Positions 10,239 to 17,069 of a stretch of 32,244 nucleotides of DNA are shown in pieces (positions within the stretch are counted from its first letter, which is position 1; each line of letters begins with the position of its first letter). Origin of the DNA: JBJXHB01 sp046160725. Lineage in GTDB: Bacteria > Pseudomonadota > Gammaproteobacteria > Burkholderiales > Burkholderiaceae_C. The stretch spans positions 1-32,244 of the forward strand of contig JBJXHB010000178.1 in the NCBI GenBank assembly GCA_046160725.1, read 5' to 3'. Made by a program: the position numbers and the translations under genes. The notes under the pieces were generated by a model that searched no databases, was not told the DNA's origin, and saw only the letters and a list, made by a program, of their open reading frames with translations.

Positions 10239-10853
10239 ATGACGCAGCGAGTCCTCACCACCCTGGCCGTATCCCTTGCCCTGTCGGCATCCGCGCAAGC
10301 CAACCTGCTGACCAATGGCAGCTTCGAGACAGGCGACCTGTCCGGCTGGACTACCGGCCCGTCACGTCCAGCGAGTGTGGTGGGCGGCATGACCACAACC
10401 GATGGTGCGCATGCAGCCTTTCTTGGTGGCGGCTACGGATCGGTGTTCGTCGAGCAAGCCTTCGCCACCGCGGCCAACGCGGTGTACCGCGTCGAGCTGG
10501 ACCACGGCGTTCGGGCGCCTGGCACCACTGGCAACCGCGACGACTTGCTGACCATCACCGGCGCCGGCGACCTGGTGCTGCTCAGCGTGGCGGTTTCCAG
10601 CTACGGTGCGTTCACATCCGATTTCGCGCCGGCCTTCACCCACTACAGCTTCGAGTTCACCGCTGTGGGTGCCGAGTCGGTGCTGCGCTTCGAGACGGTG
10701 GGCTACACGCCGTTCCTTGCGACCTTCCTGGACAACGTCAGCGTGGCCGCCGTGACCAGCGTGCCAGAGCCGGGCACCTACGCCCTGATGGCGCTGGGCC
10801 TGCTGGCGATCGGTGCCGGCGCCCAGCGGCGCCGACTGAATCAAGACGTTTGA
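10239..10853 (+). CDS. PEP-CTERM sorting-domain protein
   Basis: Predicted exported protein of 204 residues. A signal peptide spans about 1-21 (ending ASAQA). The mature protein starts with LLTNGSFETGDLSGWT, an opening common in exported carbohydrate-binding-like beta-sandwich proteins. The C-terminus has the full PEP-CTERM signal: VPEPGTYALMALGLLAIG followed by a basic tail (QRRRLNQ). Such signals are read by an exosortase (EpsH/XrtA family), which is not in this window; the proteins usually end up in the envelope or exopolysaccharide matrix. AAGGAG at 10228-10233 lies five bases before ATG 10239. The gene converges with the next PEP-CTERM gene, with only 11 bases between stops. The specific role is unknown. 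Confidence 0.9.
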   Translation: MTQRVLTTLAVSLALSASAQANLLTNGSFETGDLSGWTTGPSRPASVVGGMTTTDGAHAAFLGGGYGSVFVEQAFATAANAVYRVELDHGVRAPGTTGNRDDLLTITGAGDLVLLSVAVSSYGAFTSDFAPAFTHYSFEFTAVGAESVLRFETVGYTPFLATFLDNVSVAAVTSVPEPGTYALMALGLLAIGAGAQRRRLNQDV

Positions 10854-10864
10854 ACGCGTGGCGG

Positions 10865-11554
10865 TCAGACGCTTGAACGCGGCCGGTCGTCACCGCGCCG
10901 CCGCCAGGCCAGCAGCGCCGCGCCGCCGCCGAGCAGCAGCAGCGCGCTGGCCGGCTCCGGCACGGGCGTGGCCACCGCCACCGTGGCCGCGTTGATAAAG
11001 GCGATGCCGCCGGGATTGCCCAGGTTCAGGCTGGTGAACCGCATCGACACCAGCGTCTCGCTCGCGAAAGCCGAAGGCAGGGTGTAGTTCTGCTGGTCCA
11101 GGCGGGCCCAGCCGTCCACGAACGCCTGCACGGCGCTGATACCGTCGATCACGTTGTTGAACACATTGTTCAGGTGGTCGCGGATGTTCTGCCCCTGGAT
11201 CAAGTCGACCTTGTAGTACGCACTGGTGCCGAAGAACTCCACCGAGCCGTTGTTCGCACCGAAGACACCAAAGGCCGAGTTGATCAGCGTGTAGGCAGAC
11301 GTGACGCCAAAGACGCCCACCGGAATGTCGAGCACGCCGTCGATGAACGAGGTGTGGCCGGCCTGATTGGTCGAGAGCTGGAACGGCACCCCCGTCCAGT
11401 TGTGCAGGCCGGGGAACAGCGGCACATAGGCCGCCCCGCCCAGCGACGCGCGCAGGTCCGCATTCAGCGTTGGCAGCGCAAGCGTGGTGTAGGTGTCGGC
11501 CCGGGCCGAGACGGCGCCGGCGAGCAGCGCAACGAGGAGCAGTGGCTTGAACAT
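10865..11554 (-). CDS. PEP-CTERM sorting-domain protein
   Basis: Predicted exported protein of 229 residues. A signal peptide (MFKPLLLVALLAGAVSARA) is followed by a mature region with no domain I recognise, rich in Asn, Phe and small residues. The C-terminal PEP-CTERM signal is VPEPASALLLLGGGAALLAWRRR. The ATG at 11554 is chosen because it begins the signal peptide directly; the frame extends 14 codons upstream but that would put polar residues in front. A sigma-54-like promoter on the same strand lies at 11631-11646. It converges with the 10239 gene, whose protein belongs to a different mature-sequence family. Confidence 0.88.
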   Translation of the reverse strand: MFKPLLLVALLAGAVSARADTYTTLALPTLNADLRASLGGAAYVPLFPGLHNWTGVPFQLSTNQAGHTSFIDGVLDIPVGVFGVTSAYTLINSAFGVFGANNGSVEFFGTSAYYKVDLIQGQNIRDHLNNVFNNVIDGISAVQAFVDGWARLDQQNYTLPSAFASETLVSMRFTSLNLGNPGGIAFINAATVAVATPVPEPASALLLLGGGAALLAWRRRGDDRPRSSV

Positions 11555-11630
11555 GGAGACCCGCCTTTGGTTATGGTGCAGTTGCAGACCAGCCAAAGAT
11601 ACGCGGCCACCGCCGTTCGCGGGGGTTCGG

Positions 11631-11646
11631 GCAGGTGACGTGCCAG
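11631..11646 (-). promoter_or_regulatory. Sigma-54-like (-24/-12) promoter of the PEP-CTERM gene
   Basis: Read on the minus strand the site is CTGGCACGTCACCTGC. It has an ideal -24 block CTGGCACG, then the -12 GC dinucleotide exactly ten bases after the -24 GG. The -12 block reads CTGCC rather than TTGCA, so it is imperfect. The implied start near 11619 would give a leader of about 65 bases to ATG 11554. Sigma-54 control of PEP-CTERM genes is known in some betaproteobacteria; whether it applies here is inference. Confidence 0.4.
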
Positions 11647-11712
11647 TGACATTGTCCTAGGCACCAGAAGTGTTGATCGCGGCGCCGGCCTGGACCAGGT
11701 CGCTGCCCGGGT

Positions 11713-12315
11713 CTAGCGCCGCCGCAGCACCGCCGCCCGTACCAGCGGCAGGCGGTCGTTGCCGAAGTACATGTCGTCGCCACCGACATAGATCGTCGGC
11801 GAGCCGAAGCCACCGCGGGCGATCAGCTCGTCGGTGTTGGCCTTCAACTCGGCCTTCACGGTGGGCTGCTGGATGCCCTCCAGCAGCGCGGCCGGGTCCA
11901 GGCCCAGGTCGGTGGCGATGCCGGCCAGGACCGCGTCCTGCGAGATGTCCTGGTCCTCGCTCCAGTAGCGCCGGAAGGCCTCGGCCGCGAAGTCCTCCAG
12001 CCGGCCCTGTGGCGCCAGCCAGATGCAGGCCCGCATCGCCTTCACGCTGTTGACCGGAAACACGCTCGGCGGCCACAGGATCTCAAGCCCCTCGTGGCGC
12101 GCCCAATCCTCCAGGTCCTTGCCGGCATAGGCTTTTTTGGCCGGCACGCCCTTGTCGCGGAACTCGTAGACGCTGGGGTTGACGGCATTGAACACCCCGC
12201 CCACCAGGATCGGCCGCCAGGTGACGGGCACGCCGAGCTCGGCCGCCATCGGCCGCAGGCGGTGAAAGGCCAGCCAGGTCCAAGGGCTGGAGCAGTCGAA
12301 GAAGCACTCGATCAT
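11713..12315 (-). CDS. 2-hydroxychromene-2-carboxylate isomerase-like protein (DsbA/kappa-GST fold)
   Basis: A 200-residue thioredoxin-fold protein of the DsbA/kappa-class glutathione transferase group. The start IECFFDCSSPWTWLAFHRL carries the SSP glutathione-binding motif (Ser9-Ser10-Pro11) seen in 2-hydroxychromene-2-carboxylate isomerases, and VTWRPILVGGVFNAVN is the next family block. The conserved end is GSPTIYVGGDDMYFGNDRLPLVRAAV, including the cis-Pro loop. There is no CxxC pair, so it is not a disulfide oxidoreductase. Characterised relatives isomerise an intermediate of naphthalene breakdown, but no aromatic-degradation genes are nearby, so the true substrate is unknown. ATG 12315 has GAGGAGA about nine bases upstream. 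It is divergent from ppk2. Confidence 0.85.
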   Translation of the reverse strand: MIECFFDCSSPWTWLAFHRLRPMAAELGVPVTWRPILVGGVFNAVNPSVYEFRDKGVPAKKAYAGKDLEDWARHEGLEILWPPSVFPVNSVKAMRACIWLAPQGRLEDFAAEAFRRYWSEDQDISQDAVLAGIATDLGLDPAALLEGIQQPTVKAELKANTDELIARGGFGSPTIYVGGDDMYFGNDRLPLVRAAVLRRR

Positions 12316-12465
12316 GGGCAGGTCTCCTCGTGGCATGCGCCCGCCATCGACAACGAGTGGGCAGGTCGGTCGCAAAGCCTACCCGCTCAGCGCACCGATG
12401 CGCCGGCCGGTGTCCCGCGGACGCCTGGACCTCAATGCGGGCGCCCGCCACTGCCGAACCCGCGC

Positions 12466-12471
12466 TATAAC
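12466..12471 (+). promoter_or_regulatory. Candidate -10 element for ppk2
   Basis: TATAAC matches the -10 consensus at five of six positions and lies 39 bases before the ppk2 start in the divergent gap 12316-12504. No clear -35 hexamer is found at the usual distance. Confidence 0.35.
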
Positions 12472-12504
12472 CTCGCTGCGGCGGCGGGCGCCGGGAGACC
12501 AGCG

Positions 12505-13320
12505 ATGGGCAAGCAGGACAAGGGCAAGAGCAAGGTCGACGCCGACAAGCCGGGGCGCCGCATGGGCAAGTCGGAGTATCTGGAGCAGCTCGCGCCGCTG
12601 CACCTGCAGCTCAACGACATGGCACGCTGGCTGCAGCACAGCGGCCGGCGCTTGCTGGTCATCATCGAGGGGCGCGACACCGCCGGCAAGGGTGGCGTCA
12701 TCTCGGCCATCGCCGAGACGCTGAACCCGCGCCAATGCCATGTCGTGGCATTGCCCAAGCCCAGCGACCGCGAGCGCACGCAGTGGTACTTCCAGCGCTA
12801 TGCGGTGCACCTGCCGGCCGCTGGCGAGATCGCGCTGTTCGACCGCAGCTGGTACAACCGCGCCGGCGTCGAACAGGTGATGGGCTTCTGCACCGACGAC
12901 GATGTGCGCGCCTTCCTCAAGGCGGCGCCGGTGTTCGAGCAGTTGCTGGTCGACGACGGCACGCTGCTGTTCAAGTACTGGCTCACGGTCGACCAGGTCC
13001 AGCAGGAGGAGCGTTTCGCCGAGCGCGCGGCCGACCCGCTCAAGCGCTGGAAGCTGTCGCCGATCGATCTCAAGGCACGCGAGAAGTACGCCGACTACAC
13101 CGCCGCGCGCGAGCGCATGCTCAAGGCCACGCACACCCGCGACGCGCCCTGGACGCTGGTGGACTTCAACGACCAGCGGCGGGGCCGCCTGGCGTTGATC
13201 CGCCACCTGCTGGCCCACCTGCCGGCACACCAGGTGCCGGAGAACCTGGTGCAGTTTCCGCCGCTGGGCCATGCACCGCTGCGCGAGCGCTTCAAGGCCG
13301 GTCTGAAGGCGATCCGTTGA
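12505..13320 (+). CDS. ppk2: Polyphosphate kinase 2 (PPK2)
   Basis: Cytoplasmic kinase that uses polyphosphate to phosphorylate nucleotides, or the reverse. It has 271 residues and a single PPK2 domain. The Walker A loop is GRDTAGKGG (56-64), the Walker B/lid segment is FDRSWYNRAGVE (112-123), and EERFAERAADPLKRWKLSPIDLKAREKY is the usual helical block. The length and single domain match class I PPK2, which mainly acts on nucleoside diphosphates; the exact nucleotide preference cannot be read. ATG 12505 is selected over upstream in-frame codons because GGGAGA (12493-12498) stands six bases away and the lysine-rich N-terminus is normal for the family. Confidence 0.93.
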   Translation: MGKQDKGKSKVDADKPGRRMGKSEYLEQLAPLHLQLNDMARWLQHSGRRLLVIIEGRDTAGKGGVISAIAETLNPRQCHVVALPKPSDRERTQWYFQRYAVHLPAAGEIALFDRSWYNRAGVEQVMGFCTDDDVRAFLKAAPVFEQLLVDDGTLLFKYWLTVDQVQQEERFAERAADPLKRWKLSPIDLKAREKYADYTAARERMLKATHTRDAPWTLVDFNDQRRGRLALIRHLLAHLPAHQVPENLVQFPPLGHAPLRERFKAGLKAIR

Positions 13321-13350
13321 GGTGCCAGCGGTGGGCCTGGGCCCACCGCA

Positions 13351-13884
13351 TCAGCGCAGGTCGACCTGGTCGGGCAGTTCGTTGGGATTGGGCCGCGCCG
13401 CGTCGGCCGGGAAGTGCCGCTGCAGCAACGCGCCGACCGCGTCCACCGTCTCGATCAGCCCGGCCTCGTGTCGGCCGGCGCGGAAGGATTCGCCCAGTTG
13501 GCGCACCTGGTCCTGCCAGGTCTGCGCCGGCACCTGCCGCGCCAGGCCACGGTCGGCCAGGATCTCGATCGCATGGTCGGCCAGCAGCAGGTAGATCAGA
13601 ACGCCGCTGTTCTCCTCGGTGTCCCAGACCCGCAACTTGCCGAACAACATGACCGCCCGTTGGCGGGCACGCAGGCCCTTCCACAGGTAGGACCAGGGCA
13701 GGCCGGCCTCGACGCAGACGCGTATCTCGCCGCGATGCCGGCTCTCGCTCTGGCGCACATGCTCGGCGATGCGCGCCAGCGCCGACGCGTCGAGTGCGGC
13801 ACGGGCCTGGCGCTCGGTGCTGAAACCGTGCCGCAGGATGCGCGCCAGGCGCTGCGGCCAGGGCAGGGCTGCGATCTGGGGCAT
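13351..13884 (-). CDS. TPM-domain protein (second TPM gene of the lemA cluster)
   Basis: A 177-residue protein with a TPM domain, shown by GEIRVCVEAGLPWSYLWKGLRARQRAVMLFGKLRVWDTEENSGVLIYLLLADHAIEILADRGL. No signal peptide or glycine-rich tail is present, so unlike its neighbour it is probably cytoplasmic or peripheral. Three in-frame starts are close together: TTG 13896, GTG 13893 (which overlaps the preceding stop as GTGA) and ATG 13884. I favour the ATG because GGTGA lies five bases upstream, but the GTG would give translational coupling. It is the last gene of a lemA-TPM-TPM operon. The function of this family is not settled. Confidence 0.85.
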   Translation of the reverse strand: MPQIAALPWPQRLARILRHGFSTERQARAALDASALARIAEHVRQSESRHRGEIRVCVEAGLPWSYLWKGLRARQRAVMLFGKLRVWDTEENSGVLIYLLLADHAIEILADRGLARQVPAQTWQDQVRQLGESFRAGRHEAGLIETVDAVGALLQRHFPADAARPNPNELPDQVDLR

Positions 13885-13889
13885 CGTCG

Positions 13890-14846
13890 TCACCAATCCC
13901 CGGAGGCGCCACCGCCACCGAAATCACCGCCGCCGCCGCTGGAGAAGCCGCCGCCGCTGCTGCCTCCACCGCTCCAGCCGCCACCACCACCGCCGCCGAA
14001 GATCACCGGGCCGCTGTCGCGCCCGGCGCGCGCCAGGCGTCCCACGCCGCCGCTGACCAGGGCAAAGACAAATGCACCCAGGCCGGCCGCCACCGACAGC
14101 ATCAGCCCGATGCCCCACCACCAGCCCAGGGCCGCGCCACCCAGGCCCGCGGCCAGCGCACCACCGCCGCGACCGAGCATCGCGCCGGCGCTGCGGCCGA
14201 TCACCGGCGCGATGAACAGCGCGATGGACGCGGCCAGCGCCCAGCTGAACCAGCTGTCGCCGAAACCGGCCGAACCCTGCTGCGCGGTGCGTCCCGGCGC
14301 CGGCAGATGCTCGCCCGCCACACGCGCCTTCAGCGCATCGACGGCCGCGTGCAGGCCGCCTGCGTAGTCGCCCTTCTTGAACGGCGGCGCCATGTGGCGC
14401 TCGATGATCTGGCGCGCGGCCAGGTCCGGTACCGCACCTTCCAGCGCTTTGGCCACCTCGATGCGCATGCGGCGGTCGTTCTTGGCCACGACCACCAGCA
14501 GCCCGTCGCCCACGTCACGGCGTCCGATCTTCCACTGGTCGGCGACGCGCTGCGCATAGGCGGCGATGTCCTCGCCGTCGGTGGTGGCCAGCATCAGCAC
14601 CACGATCTGTGGGCCGGCCTCGCGCTCGAAGGCCTCCAGCTTGCCCTCCAGCGCGCTGCGCTGCACCGCGTCCAGCGTGCCGGTGGTGTCGATGACGCGG
14701 CCGGTCAGGGCCGGCACCGCCAGCTCGGCACGGGCGGTCGCGGCCCCTGCCAGCAGCAGGCCGATGGTGAGCAACAGCCGGGCGCACCAGGCCCATGCCC
14801 CATGCTGGGTCGCATGGGCGGCTTGGGGCGGCCGGCTCGGCGCCAT
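13890..14846 (-). CDS. TPM-domain membrane protein with glycine-rich tail (YgcG family)
   Basis: Exported membrane protein of 318 residues. A signal peptide covers about 1-40 (ending ATARA). A TPM domain follows (about 44-165; GRVIDTTGTLDAVQRSALEGKLEAFE, then DVGDGLLVVVAKNDRRMRIEV). Two or three hydrophobic segments occur at about 203-285, and the tail is made almost entirely of Gly, Ser and Phe repeats ending GGGGASGDW. This layout is typical of the YgcG proteins found beside lemA. ATG 14846 is ten bases after the lemA stop, and the 3' end adjoins the next TPM gene. The glycine tail explains the low-complexity DNA at 13897-14000. Confidence 0.9.
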   Translation of the reverse strand: MAPSRPPQAAHATQHGAWAWCARLLLTIGLLLAGAATARAELAVPALTGRVIDTTGTLDAVQRSALEGKLEAFEREAGPQIVVLMLATTDGEDIAAYAQRVADQWKIGRRDVGDGLLVVVAKNDRRMRIEVAKALEGAVPDLAARQIIERHMAPPFKKGDYAGGLHAAVDALKARVAGEHLPAPGRTAQQGSAGFGDSWFSWALAASIALFIAPVIGRSAGAMLGRGGGALAAGLGGAALGWWWGIGLMLSVAAGLGAFVFALVSGGVGRLARAGRDSGPVIFGGGGGGGWSGGGSSGGGFSSGGGGDFGGGGASGDW

Positions 14847-14856
14847 CACCGGCAGG

Positions 14857-15498
14857 TCAGCGAGACGCTGCCGGTGCGGCCGCCGGGGCCTTGTCGAAGC
14901 TCACCGTCGGCGGCGCGCTGACGGCGGCCTCGTTGGCCACCGCGAACGTCGGCTTGACGTCGTAGCTGAACACCATGGCCGTCAGGTTGCTCGGGAAGCT
15001 GCGGGTCAGCACGTTGTACTCCTGCACCGCCTTGATGTAGCGGTTGCGGGCCACGGTGATGCGGTTCTCGGTGCCCTCCAGCTGCACGCGCAGGTCCTGG
15101 AAGCCCTGGTTGGACTTCAGGTTGGGGTAGGCCTCGGCGACCGCCATCAGGCGGCTGAGCGCGCCGGTCAGCTCGCCCTGGGCGGCCTGGAATTTCTGGA
15201 ATGCCGCCGGGTCGTTGATCAAGGCCGGCGTGGCCTGGATGCTGGTGGCCCGCGAGCGTGCCTCGACCACCTTGGTCAGCGTTTCCTGCTCGAAGTTGGC
15301 CTCGCCCTTGACCGTGTTGACGATGTTGGGGATCAGGTCGGCGCGGCGCTGGTACTGGTTCAGCACCTCGGACCAGCCGGCCTTGACCTGCTCGTCCAGG
15401 CGCTGGAAGTCGTTGTAGCCGCAGCCGCTGAGGGCGGCCACGGCGGTGCCGGCCAGGGCCAGGCGGGCGATGCGGGTGGAGCGGCGGGAAGCGGTCAT
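14857..15498 (-). CDS. lemA: LemA family lipoprotein
   Basis: Envelope protein of 213 residues. The N-terminus is a lipoprotein signal with lipobox LSGC (Cys26), followed by YNDFQRLDEQVKAGWSEVLNQYQRRADLIPNIVNTVKGEANFEQETL, the LemA signature. The C-terminal family block EYNVLTRSFPSNLTAMVFSYDVKPTF is present, then an alanine-rich tail. ATG 15498 is chosen because it starts the signal peptide; the frame is open 22 codons further up. GAGG stands eight bases upstream. It is the promoter-proximal gene of a three-gene minus-strand operon with two TPM genes, an arrangement widespread in bacteria. Its molecular role is not established. Confidence 0.95.
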   Translation of the reverse strand: MTASRRSTRIARLALAGTAVAALSGCGYNDFQRLDEQVKAGWSEVLNQYQRRADLIPNIVNTVKGEANFEQETLTKVVEARSRATSIQATPALINDPAAFQKFQAAQGELTGALSRLMAVAEAYPNLKSNQGFQDLRVQLEGTENRITVARNRYIKAVQEYNVLTRSFPSNLTAMVFSYDVKPTFAVANEAAVSAPPTVSFDKAPAAAPAASR

Positions 15499-15661
15499 CC
15501 GGGGCCTCGGGGCAATGGCGCCAACAGCGGCGCGGTTCGCCAGATGATGCCGCAGGGCCGCCATTCAAGCCCGGCCCCCCCAAGGAGTGAGGAAGCCCGA
15601 TGCCGAACGGCTGTCCGACTGCATCAAGCCGGCCGGTGGACACGGCACGGATAATCGGGCG

Positions 15662-16753
15662 ATGCCTGCGCCTCTCGTCAACGACAGCTTCCTGCGGGCC
15701 TGCCTGCGCCAACCCACCGAGCACACGCCGGTGTGGCTGATGCGCCAGGCCGGGCGCTACCTGCCGGAGTACCGGGCCACGCGGGCCCGCGCCGGCAGCT
15801 TCATGGGCCTGGCCACCAACGTCGACCTGGCCACCGAGGTCACGCTGCAGCCGCTGGAGCGCTATGCGCTGGACGCGGCCATCCTGTTCTCCGACATCCT
15901 GACCGTGCCCGATGCAATGGGGCTGGGCCTGACGTTTGCCGAGGGTGAAGGCCCGCGCTTCGCGCATCCGGTGCGCGACGAGGCGGCCGTCTCCGCGCTG
16001 CAGGTGCCGGACCTGCAGAAGCTGCGCTATGTCTTCGATGCCGTGGCCAGCATCCGCCGGACGCTGCAAGGGCGGGTGCCGCTGATCGGCTTTGCCGGCA
16101 GCCCCTGGACCCTGGCCTGCTACATGGTCGAGGGCAGCGGCTCGGACGACTACCGCCGCGTCAAGTCGATGGTCTATGCCCGGCCGGACCTGATGCACCG
16201 CATCCTGGCCGTCAATGCCGACGCGGTGGCGGCCTATCTCAATGCCCAGGTCGACGCTGGTGCGCAGGCGCTGATGCTTTTCGACTCCTGGGGTGGCGTG
16301 CTGGCGCATGGCGCTTTCGAGACTTTCAGCCTGGCCTACAGCCGGCGCGTCATCGCGCAGCTGCGCCGCGACGCCGATGGCCGCCGGGTGCCGGTGATCC
16401 TGTTCACCAAGGGCGGTGGCCTGTGGCTGGAATCGATGGCCGACGCCGGCGCCGATGTGCTGGGCCTGGACTGGACCTGCGACCTCGGCGCGGCGCGCCA
16501 GCGCCTGGACGACCGGGTGGCCTTGCAGGGCAACCTGGACCCGACCATCCTGTTCGCGCCAACCGAAGTGGTGGCGGCCGAGGCACGGCAAGTGATCGAC
16601 CGCTTCGGCGCTGTACAGCGTGCGGATGGGCGTTGCGGCGGGCACATCTTCAACCTGGGCCATGGCATTGCGGTCGGAACACCGGTCGAGTCGGTCCAGG
16701 CCCTGGTGGAGGCGGTGCACCAGCACTCGCCGGCGTTCCACAAAAACGCCTGA
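15662..16753 (+). CDS. hemE: Uroporphyrinogen decarboxylase
   Basis: Cytoplasmic haem-pathway enzyme that removes four carboxyl groups from uroporphyrinogen III to give coproporphyrinogen III. It has 363 residues, a normal length. The conserved MRQAGRYLPEYR block (27-38) holds the substrate-binding arginines, FSDIL supplies the catalytic Asp78, GSPWTLACYMVEG is the tyrosine-bearing loop and the end shows FNLGHGI. ATG 15662 fits the family N-terminus (NDSFLRACLRQPTEHTPVWLMRQ). No Shine-Dalgarno precedes it; instead GATAAT at 15650-15655 would place transcription start at or near the ATG. It is divergent from lemA and upstream of priA. Confidence 0.97.
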   Translation: MPAPLVNDSFLRACLRQPTEHTPVWLMRQAGRYLPEYRATRARAGSFMGLATNVDLATEVTLQPLERYALDAAILFSDILTVPDAMGLGLTFAEGEGPRFAHPVRDEAAVSALQVPDLQKLRYVFDAVASIRRTLQGRVPLIGFAGSPWTLACYMVEGSGSDDYRRVKSMVYARPDLMHRILAVNADAVAAYLNAQVDAGAQALMLFDSWGGVLAHGAFETFSLAYSRRVIAQLRRDADGRRVPVILFTKGGGLWLESMADAGADVLGLDWTCDLGAARQRLDDRVALQGNLDPTILFAPTEVVAAEARQVIDRFGAVQRADGRCGGHIFNLGHGIAVGTPVESVQALVEAVHQHSPAFHKNA

Positions 16754-17069
16754 CCAGCGCCGCGCAACCATGCCGCCCGGACGGTAAGTAAGCACTCAGG
16801 GCTTGACTTATCCCCAGAAGTTGGGCAGCGGGTGGGCGCTGGGAATGCGTCAGTATGGGGACGTGAAGAATCACGCAGATTCGATGCAAGCCGTTGATTT
16901 GAAAGCCATTTTCAGGAAGTTTCCTGAGGGGCGAAACCCCAGGTTCTCCACAGCACCATCCGCGCTTCGGTGATCTGCTGCCCGGTTTCCCACAAAGTTA
17001 TCCACAGAACGCCGTGTCGTCACGAAAGTGTCATGGAATCAAATACTTAGCGGCTTCCGCTAACGTGGC
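16754..17069. promoter_or_regulatory. hemE-priA gap with a DnaA-box-like cluster
   Basis: This 316-base gap holds no gene I can support. It contains four DnaA-box-like nonamers, all in the same orientation: TTATCCCCA (16808-16816, one mismatch), TTCTCCACA (16944-16952, one mismatch), TTTCCCACA (16986-16994, two mismatches) and a perfect TTATCCACA (16998-17006). The last two start 12 bases apart. The stretch 16893-16925 is clearly AT-richer than its surroundings. There are also several short inverted repeats: 16862-16875 (CGTGA/TCACG), 16868-16882 (GAATC/GATTC) and 16912-16927. The gap could be an origin-like element, a DnaA-titrating site or a DnaA-regulated priA promoter; the sequence alone does not decide. 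Confidence 0.6.
16912..16927. repeat. 16-bp palindrome TCAGGAAGTTTCCTGA
   Basis: Arms TCAGGAA and TTCCTGA are exact reverse complements around GT. It sits in the AT-richer part of the hemE-priA gap, and a GGGG/CCCC inverted repeat (16928-16931 with 16937-16940) follows at once. It may be an operator for a dimeric regulator or a structural element. Confidence 0.55.

Noticed and set aside
13897..14000. CCACCACCGCCG-like low-complexity stretch resembling a repeat array
   Set aside because: It is explained by the glycine-rich tail codons of the TPM-domain gene.
15600..15740. Short open frame of 46 codons with AAGGAG upstream, overlapping the hemE start
   Set aside because: It overlaps hemE out of frame, has no recognisable sequence and probably arises by chance; a leader peptide cannot be fully excluded.
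14846..16795. Minus-strand open frame across hemE and lemA
   Set aside because: It runs opposite hemE and then in the wrong frame of lemA; no coherent protein.
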